This document shows positions 15,303-22,142 of a stretch of DNA of 22,142 bases, piece after piece (the stretch's first letter is position 1; the number at the start of each line of letters is the position of its first letter). The notes beneath the pieces are model-generated. The model ran no database searches and was not told where the DNA came from. It worked only from the letters and a program-made list of their open reading frames with translations. The position numbers and the translations under genes were made by a program. Source of the stretch: a virus. The DNA is taken from positions 1 through 22,142 of the IMG/VR virus record IMGVR_UViG_3300037847_001602; one strand, given 5' to 3'.

Positions 15303-15725
15303 ATGTCAGCAGGATGGAAAAACCCAAATGCCCCTTATGATTTTACACAAGCAATGTGGAATGACTTCAATACAAATTATGCTCATTTATCATGGGAAGA
15401 ATATATGCAGATGACAAAGTGGGGTATAAAAGAGATAGTAGAAAAAACACCAGATAAACCTAAAGAAGAAAATAAAAAGTATAGTTTTACTGAGTCATAT
15501 AATAAATCTGTAAAAGAAACTACTGACCCTGTACACTATCACTTTGATATAGAACCTTTTGATTACATACATGACAATCAGATGGGTTTTGCAGAGGGAA
15601 ATGTGGTAAAATATATAACAAGGTGGAGATATAAAGAAAATGGTATAGAAGACCTATACAAAGCAAAGCAGTATATAGATATGCTGATCGCAAAGGAGAT
15701 AACAGATGGCGAAAGTCGGACTTAA
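15303..15725 (+). CDS. DUF3310 domain protein
   Basis: A GAGGAGG site precedes the ATG. The N-terminal about 70 residues are variable. Residues about 75-132 give the DUF3310 pattern: DPVHYHFDIEPFDYI, then GNVVKYITRWRYK and GIEDLYKAKQYIDMLI. The domain is common in phages and has been called nucleotide kinase-like in some annotations, without solid proof. No P-loop is seen. Its neighbours (MazG-like, bS21) suggest a nucleotide or host take-over role. Confidence 0.82.
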   Translation: MSAGWKNPNAPYDFTQAMWNDFNTNYAHLSWEEYMQMTKWGIKEIVEKTPDKPKEENKKYSFTESYNKSVKETTDPVHYHFDIEPFDYIHDNQMGFAEGNVVKYITRWRYKENGIEDLYKAKQYIDMLIAKEITDGESRT

Positions 15726-15939
15726 ATTAGGATTTACATTTAGAGTAGGTCCACTAGATACAAATCAGTATGCAAGAATGGACATGGAGATTCATGACAT
15801 TGATACTGAACTACCAATAGAAGAACAATTAGACGAAGCAGGATTAACTTTAGATAAAGCCTATAAAGCGGTGCATGATAAAGTAGACGGTGAAATTAGG
15901 AACATCCTAAAGAAGGGTAAAAAGAAGGATGGAGATTGA
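15706..15939 (+). CDS. Small conserved phage protein, unknown function
   Basis: The 77 residues start with a beta-type segment (GLKLGFTFRVG, then ARMDMEIHDIDTELPIEEQL) and finish with a lysine-rich tail. A GGAG site precedes the ATG, and it overlaps DUF3310 by 20 bases. It resembles small phage proteins that carry a conserved acidic DIDTELPIEEQL string, which I cannot link to a function. There is no membrane segment or cysteine pair. Confidence 0.6.
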   Translation: MAKVGLKLGFTFRVGPLDTNQYARMDMEIHDIDTELPIEEQLDEAGLTLDKAYKAVHDKVDGEIRNILKKGKKKDGD

Positions 15940-16210
15940 ACACGTTAGAGCTATAATTACAGAACAAGTTTTATCTGAACGAGAGGCACAGGAAAAACAA
16001 TGGGGTGAACAACTAAATCACACAGATGAATATTGGACCGTAATTTTAGGCGAAGAGTTTGGGGAAGTAGCTAGAGAAGTATATGAAAAAAATACAGCTA
16101 AATTATATAATGAACTTATTCAATGTGGTGCTGTATGCATGGCATGGGCTGAAGCAATACAAAAAAGAAATATAAAAAGACGAGTTGAAAAAGGGGATGA
16201 TTTAATATGA
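15929..16210 (+). CDS. MazG-like nucleotide pyrophosphohydrolase
   Basis: The 93-residue, all-helical protein shows a REAQEKQWGEQ...DEYWTVILGEEFGEVAREV pattern with the acidic EExxE metal-binding motif (E42, E43, E46) and a second helix (NELIQCGAVCMAWAEAI, about 61-77), as in compact all-alpha NTP pyrophosphohydrolases of the MazG superfamily. The second ExxD motif of classic MazG is not clear here (ELIQ), so activity is uncertain. It would hydrolyse nucleoside triphosphates and change nucleotide or alarmone pools. It overlaps both neighbours and uses an ATGA junction with recA. Confidence 0.65.
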   Translation: MEIEHVRAIITEQVLSEREAQEKQWGEQLNHTDEYWTVILGEEFGEVAREVYEKNTAKLYNELIQCGAVCMAWAEAIQKRNIKRRVEKGDDLI

Positions 16211-17217
16211 AGTCAACTGCTAAAGAAATATTTAACACATTACTTAACGATAAAAAAGTAAAAGCTACCACAGGCGATGATACTAGTTTTGAATATACAA
16301 AGATACCTTTTAATATTCCACAGCTAGATAAAATTACAAACGGTGGTATACCTAGAAAAAGATTTACTTTATTATTTGGAGGCTTTTCATCAGGCAAGTC
16401 CTATGTTGCTTCACAATTGTGTAAAACCGTGCAAGAAGAAGGTGGAGTAGCTGTGTGGGTTGATTTAGAAAAATCATGGGATAGTGATTGGATGACCAAG
16501 AGTGGATTAAAAACTAAAGAAATGGTGGTATATAATCCTGATACATCAGAAGAAGCATTTAAAGCTGTAAGAAACTCTTTACAAGCTGGTGCAGACATTG
16601 TAGTAATTGATAGTGTAGCTGGTTTAGTGCCAGCGGATATCTTTACTCACGAGGATGGTATTGCCCACAGTCCTATTGCGTGGCAATCTAGAACTTGGAA
16701 TCAAATGTTAATGAGACTTATACCTGAGTTAAAACACGGTGGGGCTTTAGTTGCGATTAATCAGACTAGAGGCACTATGGGCAATGTTCAGATGATGGAC
16801 ACTATGCCCGGTGGAGAAGGTCAGAAATACTTTACGCATTGTTGTATGCATTTTACAAGAGGTTCTTGGTTAACTAAACCCGGCAAAAGTAATTCAAAGA
16901 ACATGGCAGATAGGATGGGGTTTGAGATAAACGCTAGACTGTTAAAAGATAAGTTTGGTGGGGAAAAGTTTGAACAAGCAATTATACCATTTAAGTTTGA
17001 TGGTGGTATAGATATGGTAGAAACGTATATTAGAGTTGCATTAGAAGAAGGCATTGTAGAACAAAGCGGTGCTATGTATTATTACAAAGATCAAAATTTT
17101 AGGGGTATGAATGCTGTGGTTACATGGTTTAAAGAAAACCCAGATAAATATGAGGAGCTTGTAGATGCCACGAAAGAGTCATACCTTACAGGAGAATCTG
17201 ATAGCGAGAGTGCTTGA
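16207..17217 (+). CDS. RecA/UvsX-type recombinase
   Basis: The 336-residue protein has a RecA-fold ATPase. Walker A is GGFSSGKS at 58-65, Walker B is IVVIDS at 131-136 and the polymerisation/allosteric segment AINQTRGTMGN is at about 183-193. It would form filaments on ssDNA for strand exchange, repair and recombination-dependent replication. A start with ATGA overlaps the MazG-like gene. It is followed by nucleases that would process the intermediates. Length is near that of bacterial RecA (about 350). The N-terminus is shorter than canonical RecA, and similarity to UvsX-type phage proteins looks at least as good. Confidence 0.88.
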   Translation: MKSTAKEIFNTLLNDKKVKATTGDDTSFEYTKIPFNIPQLDKITNGGIPRKRFTLLFGGFSSGKSYVASQLCKTVQEEGGVAVWVDLEKSWDSDWMTKSGLKTKEMVVYNPDTSEEAFKAVRNSLQAGADIVVIDSVAGLVPADIFTHEDGIAHSPIAWQSRTWNQMLMRLIPELKHGGALVAINQTRGTMGNVQMMDTMPGGEGQKYFTHCCMHFTRGSWLTKPGKSNSKNMADRMGFEINARLLKDKFGGEKFEQAIIPFKFDGGIDMVETYIRVALEEGIVEQSGAMYYYKDQNFRGMNAVVTWFKENPDKYEELVDATKESYLTGESDSESA

Positions 17218-17449
17218 TGAGGTAGGTTTACGATATACATGGCAAACGCCTGTAGGTAAGTATGTACCTGACTTTGTAATAACAGAAATGAATATTATAA
17301 TAGAAGCAGATGGTCCATTTGGACACTTTGCAAAAAGAGATGCACTACGAGATGAGTATCTAAAAGAAGCTGGATATGAAATCGTACATGTAAAAGAAAA
17401 AACATATAAAGATATAAAGGCAAAGATATGGCAGGAATTAAAGCTATAA
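17165..17449 (+). CDS. Vsr/DUF559-like restriction-fold endonuclease
   Basis: The 94 residues match the compact nuclease pattern of DUF559/very-short-patch-repair-like proteins: an N-terminal helix, GKYVPDFVI, IIIEADGPFGHF and a C-terminal RDEYLKEAGYEIVHVKE. The PD...E-x-D arrangement (D36, E48, D50) is the restriction-endonuclease-fold active-site style. A GAGGAG site seven bases before the ATG supports the start, although the gene overlaps recA by 53 bases. It could act as a small resolvase-like or repair nuclease in the recombination module. No methyltransferase partner is nearby, so a classic Vsr role is unlikely. Confidence 0.65.
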   Translation: MPRKSHTLQENLIARVLDEVGLRYTWQTPVGKYVPDFVITEMNIIIEADGPFGHFAKRDALRDEYLKEAGYEIVHVKEKTYKDIKAKIWQELKL

Positions 17450-18102
17450 ACAGCAAAACTCCTTCAAAAGGGAAACGAACTAAAAATCAAGATAGATGGT
17501 TGTTAAAATCTATAGATAATGTGTTGGGTAGGAAAAACAGCCCACCAACTAAAGGTAAGTTTTATCCTTCTTTATTTGGCAATCCTTGTGATAAATACTT
17601 ATACATGGCATACAATGGGTTACTTGATTGGGATACTATAAAACCTCGTATACAAAGAATCTTTGACCATGGAGGCACTTTTGAAGAACGCATGAAAAAG
17701 TATTTAGAAAAAGCAGAATTATATATTGACGATGAAGTATCTATAAAAAATGAAGACCCTCCAATATCAGGTAGAATTGACTTTGTAATAAAGCACGATA
17801 AACATGAAGAAGCCTTACTAGAGTTAAAAACTATAAAGGATGAAGACTTCAAAGATTTAAAAGAAGCTCCAAAACATGAACACATGATACAGTTACAAAT
17901 ATATCTTAACTTAACTGACAGAGATTACGGTGTGGTTATGTATGAAAACAAAAATGATCAAAACCTAAAAGCATTTAAAGTTGACAGGGATAAAAAAGTA
18001 TGGGATGATATACTTAAACGATGTAAAAAAATAATGACAATGACTATAGAACCTGAAACATGTACAGGTATGTGGTATTGTAAATGTAAAAATAGGAGGT
18101 AA
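17428..18102 (+). CDS. Cas4/RecB-like exonuclease with candidate Fe-S cysteines
   Basis: The 224-residue protein is a PD-(D/E)XK nuclease: H81 in IFDHGG, D118 in SGRIDFV, E132-x-K134 in LELK and Q155 in QLQIYL make the RecB/Cas4 active site. Cysteines C54, C212, C218 and C220 could bind a 4Fe-4S cluster as in Cas4 and AddB (one N-terminal, three C-terminal). It would resect dsDNA ends to make ssDNA for the adjacent RecA. It overlaps the upstream nuclease gene by 22 bases. Without cas1, cas2 or a CRISPR array it is not part of a CRISPR system. Confidence 0.82.
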   Translation: MAGIKAINSKTPSKGKRTKNQDRWLLKSIDNVLGRKNSPPTKGKFYPSLFGNPCDKYLYMAYNGLLDWDTIKPRIQRIFDHGGTFEERMKKYLEKAELYIDDEVSIKNEDPPISGRIDFVIKHDKHEEALLELKTIKDEDFKDLKEAPKHEHMIQLQIYLNLTDRDYGVVMYENKNDQNLKAFKVDRDKKVWDDILKRCKKIMTMTIEPETCTGMWYCKCKNRR

Positions 18103-18103
18103 A

Positions 18104-18589
18104 ATGGAAAAAAGATGGGGTTATCAAAATGCAATAGACTTTGCAAAAAAAGAAAGAGACTCAATTCCTAATGTTCCTTGGGTTGAATTTCAACAAGATG
18201 CAGCAGATACATTAGATTTTGCTGATGTAATCGGGGCTACTAATAAAGAATTAGAAATATATCTGTCTAAGTATGGAGGAACAAAAGCTATACTAGAACA
18301 GGTTGTAGCTAGCCATGAGATGAAGTTAGGGGCAATGCAAGCTCAATTTGATGAAGAATATAACGCAGCTTTTGCTAGAGTTATGCAAGAAGCTACAGGT
18401 AAAAAACCTACTAGAGATGAAGCTAGAGGGATGATTATGTCTTCTAACAAACATCTTATAGAATTGTTTAAGAGAAAGACTGAAATGGAGGCTGCTAAAA
18501 AGTATGAAGAAGGTAGGCTTAAATTATATACGCAGTGTTGGGTAACTATTTCTAGAATTGTAGCTCTAAGAACTAAAGGAATTGACTAA
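18104..18589 (+). CDS. Helical protein of unknown function in the recombination module
   Basis: A strong AGGAGG site precedes the ATG. The 161 residues are mostly amphipathic helix with no membrane segment or motif that I recognise, and only one cysteine. The segment from about 50-160 (ELEIYLSKYGG, EMKLGAMQAQFDEEY, GKKPTRDEARGMIMSSNKHL) is charged and coiled-coil-like. It starts two bases after the Cas4-like gene, so it may be a partner or DNA-binding helper in end processing; this is inference from position only. Confidence 0.6.
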   Translation: MEKRWGYQNAIDFAKKERDSIPNVPWVEFQQDAADTLDFADVIGATNKELEIYLSKYGGTKAILEQVVASHEMKLGAMQAQFDEEYNAAFARVMQEATGKKPTRDEARGMIMSSNKHLIELFKRKTEMEAAKKYEEGRLKLYTQCWVTISRIVALRTKGID

Positions 18590-18596
18590 AACTTAG

Positions 18597-18602
18597 TATA
18601 AT
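18597..18602 (+). promoter_or_regulatory. Candidate promoter (-10) before the small membrane genes
   Basis: TATAAT at 18597-18602 lies just upstream of an AGGAGG site (18609-18614) and the small membrane genes. It is within AGTATAATA (18595-18603), also found before the tail tube gene at 1494-1502, with 5 and 6 AT bases to the AGGAGG in the two cases. No good -35 box is present at standard spacing. Confidence 0.3.
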
Positions 18603-18622
18603 AATAATAGGAGGATACTAAC

Positions 18623-18775
18623 ATGATGGGAAAATTAAGACCTCAAATATTTCTAGCAATCATAGTCCTTGGACTTTTAAGTGCTGTTGGAGTATATTTT
18701 GGATATACAGAGATAGCCACAGGATGTACAGGGGGTATTATAGCATTAGGGATGAAAGTATTAGAATCAGAATAA
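18623..18775 (+). CDS. Small membrane protein, two possible transmembrane segments
   Basis: This 50-residue gene has an AGGAGG site eight bases before its ATG (a second ATG follows directly). The segment IFLAIIVLGLLSAVGVYFGY (about 9-28) is a clear membrane helix, and TGCTGGIIALGM (about 33-44) is a shorter hydrophobic one, followed by a charged end. This could be a holin-like or other inner-membrane protein. The holin idea is weak because no lysis enzyme is nearby. It is the first of two tiny genes that fill the 380-base gap between the larger ones. Confidence 0.65.
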   Translation: MMGKLRPQIFLAIIVLGLLSAVGVYFGYTEIATGCTGGIIALGMKVLESE

Positions 18776-18791
18776 ATAAAAGGAGATAAAC

Positions 18792-18965
18792 ATGACAAGT
18801 AAAGACATAGCAAAAGGAATAGTAAAGACTTTACCAGCATTAGGAGCACTTGCAGTAGGTGTGGGAGCAACTATAGCTGTATTTAAAAGAGATGCACTAG
18901 AAGATAAAGTGTACGATAAGTTGACATCTAGACAAATTATAAAGGAAAATATACCTTTACAATAG
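18792..18965 (+). CDS. Small single-pass membrane protein
   Basis: An AAGGAG site precedes this 57-residue gene, 16 bases after the previous stop. Residues about 13-31 (TLPALGALAVGVGATIAVF) form a membrane helix or glycine/alanine-rich hydrophobic helix. A basic, polar C-terminus follows (FKRDALEDKVYDKL). It ends four bases before the resolvase gene. The function is unknown. Together with the previous gene it may form a membrane pair, but this is inference. Confidence 0.6.
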   Translation: MTSKDIAKGIVKTLPALGALAVGVGATIAVFKRDALEDKVYDKLTSRQIIKENIPLQ

Positions 18966-18969
18966 AACT

Positions 18970-19449
18970 ATGAAATATTTAGGGCTAGATACGTCTAGTA
19001 AAGCAATTCACATTGTTGAATTAGATGAAGATGTAAACTTAATAAACATCTACAAAGCTGAATGCAACGCTAAAAAAACATTCAAGGACAGATTTCCAGA
19101 GCTTATGGACAACTTCGCTAGAATCTTGGTAGAAGAAATTAACATTGATACCGTAGATTACGCTGTGATTGAAGAACCTATATTTGCACAGAACAGAAAT
19201 GTAGTGCGTACTTTATCAGAAGTAGTAGGAGCTGTTTGGGGAACTTTATGTTTAAGTGATATCCCAACTACATTAGTTGACAACGGCACTTGGAAGAAAC
19301 AAATCTTAGGTAGTGGTAAAGCTACAAAAGATGATATAATGAAATATGCAATAGAACAGTGGGGAGATAATTTCCCTGAACAAGATTATGCTGATGCAGC
19401 TTGCATCGCATTATACTCAGTGAAGGAGAACAGAAATGGCAGCACCTAG
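18970..19449 (+). CDS. RuvC-like Holliday junction resolvase
   Basis: The 159-residue protein has an RNase H-type fold: GLDTS with D7, AVIEEPIF with E68/E69, and QDYADAACIA with D139/D142, the four acidic positions that bind metal in RuvC. The VRTLSEVVGAVWG and NGTWKKQILGSGKATKDD segments match RuvC-like phage resolvases. It would cut branched DNA (Holliday and replication junctions) before packaging, just upstream of the terminase genes. The ATG follows the small membrane gene by four bases, with weak SD. Confidence 0.85.
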   Translation: MKYLGLDTSSKAIHIVELDEDVNLINIYKAECNAKKTFKDRFPELMDNFARILVEEINIDTVDYAVIEEPIFAQNRNVVRTLSEVVGAVWGTLCLSDIPTTLVDNGTWKKQILGSGKATKDDIMKYAIEQWGDNFPEQDYADAACIALYSVKENRNGST

Positions 19450-19927
19450 AGGTTATAAAAAAACTACAGGTCAAAAAAATAAAACATATTTTTATGACAC
19501 ACCTGAACCAAAAGATAATAAAGTTGAAGATAAGTTACCTGAAGGCATGACTGCCGAAGAGTTCAAAGCAAAGTATGCTAAGGTTGTATGGTGTGACTAT
19601 TACAAATGTATACACAATATACAAACTGAAGGAGCTAAACGAACTATAGCAACTTTACTAGAAAATCCTCAATATAAACCTCTTGGTCCAAAAGACGCAA
19701 TGATAAGAGGAGTATGCAGCAGAGCTGAGATAGGTATTAAATTTAAAGAGATAAGCACAACGGGTGGCGTAAAGCACAAAGTTCCAGAGTGTTTTAATGC
19801 TGCTGGTAATAAAAACAAAGGTGGTATGGATTTTAGTAAGTTGTTACAATCGGATGGAAGTCCGCATGGAGGAAGCATTGAATCAGGAAACGCTGATACA
19901 GGATGGTCTAATGCTGCATATATGTAA
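19436..19927 (+). CDS. Cysteine-bearing protein of unknown function
   Basis: The 163 residues overlap the resolvase gene by 14 bases, with a GAAGGAG site before the ATG. The N-terminus is basic and disordered-like. A central globular part has VWCDYYKCIHN (C53, C58), RGVCSRAEIG (C94) and VPECFNAA (C119), which may bind one metal ion. The C-terminus is glycine/serine-rich. It starts the packaging block, and its stop overlaps the terminase small subunit start as TAATG. I do not recognise a family. Confidence 0.6.
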   Translation: MAAPRGYKKTTGQKNKTYFYDTPEPKDNKVEDKLPEGMTAEEFKAKYAKVVWCDYYKCIHNIQTEGAKRTIATLLENPQYKPLGPKDAMIRGVCSRAEIGIKFKEISTTGGVKHKVPECFNAAGNKNKGGMDFSKLLQSDGSPHGGSIESGNADTGWSNAAYM

Positions 19928-20430
19928 TGCCTAAAAAATTACCTAAAGCGGTTAAAGACCGTGCATTTAAATTATATCTGACAGAAGAATACTCTGCTAA
20001 AGAAATAGCTTTACAAGTATCTGCAGAACACAGTGTGGTCATGAGTGAGCAAACTATATACGCTTGGGTGCGGGCAGAAGATTGGAAACAGAAGTTAGCT
20101 GAAACAAAAGCTAAAGCTATAGAAAAAGTACAAGAAAGCGAATCTACAAAACTTGCTAGAATGCAAGAAGAACACCAACAAATGTATAAAGGTATCAGAG
20201 ATAAAGCTGGCTCAGAGTTACAATTACTTAATTTTGAAAGAGCTTTTGATGCAGTTAAAGCATTAGATATAGGTATACAAGGTGAAAGACAGGTTGCAGA
20301 AGGTTTAATTAATGTTCAATTTATTCAGGATGTAGTTAATATATTAGTAGAGGAAATAGAAGACCCAGAACTAATTAAAAAAATAGCGGCAAAATTAAAA
20401 GTACTGATGGCATCAAAAGACAATGAGTGA
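19927..20430 (+). CDS. Terminase small subunit
   Basis: It lies directly upstream of, and overlaps by eight bases, the large terminase gene. The N-terminal part (about 8-55) is helix-turn-helix-like: AFKLYLTEEYSAKEIALQV, then SEQTIYAWVRAEDW, a DNA-binding pattern found in small terminases. A long coiled-coil-like region follows (about 55-100), then a C-terminal region of the kind that oligomerises and contacts the large subunit. It would recognise the phage DNA and start packaging. The call rests on order and the HTH. Confidence 0.75.
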   Translation: MPKKLPKAVKDRAFKLYLTEEYSAKEIALQVSAEHSVVMSEQTIYAWVRAEDWKQKLAETKAKAIEKVQESESTKLARMQEEHQQMYKGIRDKAGSELQLLNFERAFDAVKALDIGIQGERQVAEGLINVQFIQDVVNILVEEIEDPELIKKIAAKLKVLMASKDNE

Positions 20431-22066
20431 TGATTTAACAACATATGGAAAAGCCTTTGAACTACTTGCGGAAAGACTAGAAAAAAGTAATAAGTATAAG
20501 ATAGGCAGTTTTTGGGAGTTCACTAGAGACATATGGTCTCAAGGGTTTGAGCACCCAGAATACTTTCAAGCGTGGCATGTAGGTAAACTAACTGAAGAAG
20601 TAGAGAAGTGCATTGAAGATGGGCTTAATTATTTAGCCATATTACCAAGAGCACACTTCAAGTCTACTATATTAGGACACGCGTTTAGCATTTGGAGAAG
20701 TTTAAAGATTCAAGGTAATGCTAATATTTTATATCTATCTTACAGTGACACTATGGCTAAGTATCACATATCTGAAATAAACAAAGAGGTAAGCCGTAAT
20801 CCTTTATTAAAAGATATGATGACGAACAGAGCCCCGAAAGCAGACTTTACCTTTAGATACGACACAGGTAATGGTGGTAGTGCTGAGATATTACATGGAG
20901 GATTATTTTCTTTCAAAAGAGGTATGCACGTTAATGGAGCATTGATTGCTGATGATATATTAAAAGACCCTGAAAGTCCTTTAGCATTAGGGCAAATGAA
21001 TAAGATTGAAGACCACTTTTTAACAGAGTCTTTATTCATACCTAATCAAGGTGTCCCTGTTGTGATAGTGGGTACTCCAATGATGCCGGGAGATTTACTT
21101 ACGGTGTTAGAAAAAGATGATAGATTTGTAACAAGAAAACTACCAGCACTAGATCCAGAACCGGGTAGAAGAGTATTGATGCCAGAGTTATATAGTGAAG
21201 AATGGTTGTTAGAACAACAGAAAGCTAAACCTAAGTCATTTGCATCAGAGTTTTTACTACAACCACATTTTAATACAGAGGCATATTTTGATTCTGAAGA
21301 TATAGAGAAATGTGAAGACGCAAACTTGCGGTCTTTACCCACAACTGTTCAACATAACTTCGCAGATGATGAAGATGTGTTTGCAGGATTTGACGTGGGT
21401 AAAAAAAGGCACCCATCTCATTTAGTTATATTTAGAAGAAAAGGTGAACGTGTAGAACAAATACATCAGTCTTGGTTAGATGGTTGGGACTATTCAGAAC
21501 AAATAGAATATTTAAATGAAGCTGCAAGAAACTTCGGGCTTACAAAAGGTTACATAGATAATACGAGAGGGGAGTTAGAAGATAGAGGATTAGATAGAAC
21601 ATGGTATCCTTTATCTTTTAGTTTAAAGTCTAAAAACAATATGGCACATATATTTGAACAGTATGTGCATTCAGGCAATTTATTTTTAATTAGAGATACT
21701 AGACAACGACAACAAATACTATCAGTTAATAATGAATTAAAAGCTCCAGAGACTCCAATGGGTCACGGAGATGCTTTTTTTTCTATAGCTATGGCATTAC
21801 AAGCTGCTTATGAAACAGGCGTATATAATATGCAAACTGTAGGTGATTTGCAAGAGTTTGTTCATGATATAGATCCTTCATTAAAATATCAAAATATAGA
21901 CAAAAATAAGCCAGAAAAGTTAATCGATTTTGATAAAAACGTGTATAATGATAATAGCAAAAACTTAGAAGCACCCAATCCAAATTGTACAGAGGACTTC
22001 TGTGGTCCTTCATTATGGGTACCGGCTAGGGGTTTGTGTCTTTATTGTAATTATAAAAAATCATAG
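20423..22066 (+). CDS. Terminase large subunit
   Basis: The 547-residue protein has an ATPase with LPRAHFKST at 74-82 (Walker A-like, as in many terminases), ALIADDI at about 173-179 (Walker B) and VVIVGTP at 213-219 (coupling motif). An RNase H-like nuclease follows, with D324 (GFDVG), D379 (GYIDNTRGE) and D450 (HGDAFFS). It translocates and cuts DNA at the portal. The C-terminal end is unusual: C522-x4-C527 and C539-x2-C542 look like a zinc finger. It overlaps the small subunit gene, so the two are coupled. Confidence 0.92.
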   Translation: MSDDLTTYGKAFELLAERLEKSNKYKIGSFWEFTRDIWSQGFEHPEYFQAWHVGKLTEEVEKCIEDGLNYLAILPRAHFKSTILGHAFSIWRSLKIQGNANILYLSYSDTMAKYHISEINKEVSRNPLLKDMMTNRAPKADFTFRYDTGNGGSAEILHGGLFSFKRGMHVNGALIADDILKDPESPLALGQMNKIEDHFLTESLFIPNQGVPVVIVGTPMMPGDLLTVLEKDDRFVTRKLPALDPEPGRRVLMPELYSEEWLLEQQKAKPKSFASEFLLQPHFNTEAYFDSEDIEKCEDANLRSLPTTVQHNFADDEDVFAGFDVGKKRHPSHLVIFRRKGERVEQIHQSWLDGWDYSEQIEYLNEAARNFGLTKGYIDNTRGELEDRGLDRTWYPLSFSLKSKNNMAHIFEQYVHSGNLFLIRDTRQRQQILSVNNELKAPETPMGHGDAFFSIAMALQAAYETGVYNMQTVGDLQEFVHDIDPSLKYQNIDKNKPEKLIDFDKNVYNDNSKNLEAPNPNCTEDFCGPSLWVPARGLCLYCNYKKS

Positions 22067-22085
22067 TAACCATAGGAGGTTCATT

Positions 22086-22142
22086 TTGGTCACGTTAACA
22101 CAACAAGCAGAAACAGTAGCGTCAAAGAGATATTATTTAAAA
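22086..22142 (+). CDS. Unknown gene, 3' partial
   Basis: An AGGAGG site (22074-22079) lies six bases before a TTG start at 22086, and the frame is open to the right edge (19 codons). The residues MVTLTQQAETVASKRYYLK end in a string (RYYLK) like the start of class II ribonucleotide reductases, where the next residues are usually acidic. A portal protein would be the usual gene after a large terminase, so this is only a hint. The start codon is chosen for the SD spacing. Confidence 0.45.
   Translation, partial: MVTLTQQAETVASKRYYLK

Noticed and set aside
17165-17449. Restriction-modification or classic Vsr mismatch repair system
   Set aside because: No methyltransferase lies nearby; the gene is embedded in a recombination module.
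17428-18102. Cas4-like gene as part of a CRISPR-Cas system
   Set aside because: No cas1, cas2, effector gene or repeat array is present; Cas4-like nucleases are common in phage recombination modules.
1-22142. tRNA genes, CRISPR arrays, insertion sequences, integrase or attachment sites
   Set aside because: I looked for these and saw no cloverleaf, regular direct repeats, transposase or integrase motifs; absence by eye is not a complete search.

Overview
The window is a stretch of a double-stranded DNA tailed phage (Caudoviricetes) genome. Every gene I can support lies on the + strand, coding density is near total, and neighbouring genes overlap by a few bases (ATGA, TAATG) or sit a few bases apart. 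The DNA is AT-rich by eye, arginine is mostly AGA, and many genes carry strong AGGAGG-type ribosome-binding sites. A tail assembly chaperone pair with a -1 frameshift site, a tape-measure-like protein and no recognisable sheath gene suggest a non-contractile (siphovirus-like) tail. The gene mix (family A polymerase, bS21, MazG-like, DUF3310, RuvC-like, S74 tail protein) resembles uncultured marine or freshwater phages. The host cannot be named; the strong SD sites argue against Bacteroidota. No integrase, repressor, tRNA, CRISPR array or insertion sequence is visible, so a lytic lifestyle is likely but not proven.

Layout. 2-8776 is the end of the connector region and the tail module: a connector (cut at the left edge), a tail-terminator-like protein, a large tail tube protein, the frameshifted chaperones, a short tape-measure-like protein, a small tail-tip protein, and a 1111-residue hub/fibre protein ending in an S74 self-cleaving chaperone. 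8760-9675 holds a small regulatory pair, an HTH/zinc protein and a sigma-like protein. 9678-14754 is the replication module: DnaB-like helicase, a zinc-ribbon protein, primase, an SSB-like protein with an acidic tail, a perfect 10-bp hairpin, and DNA polymerase A. 14756-16210 is an accessory block: ribosomal protein bS21, a conserved unknown, DUF3310, a small unknown and a MazG-like protein. 16207-19449 is a recombination module: RecA/UvsX, a Vsr/DUF559-like nuclease, a Cas4/RecB-like nuclease with four Fe-S-type cysteines, an unknown helical protein, two tiny membrane proteins and a RuvC-like resolvase. 19436-22066 has a cysteine-bearing unknown and the small and large terminase subunits. A further gene starts at 22086 and runs off the right edge.

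The replication genes copy the genome; RecA and the three nucleases probably make and process recombination intermediates; RuvC-like resolvase and terminase prepare and package the DNA. Head genes (portal, protease, capsid) and the lysis enzyme are not in the window. On a circular map the head genes would lie between the right end and the left end.

The points most worth a second look are the phage bS21, the frameshift site with its long downstream stem, a beta-module shared between tail tube and hub, the hairpin between ssb and polymerase, a promoter-like motif shared by two distant intergenic sites close to a phage sigma-like gene, and a zinc-finger extension on the terminase. I do not see a clearly new defence or anti-defence system.
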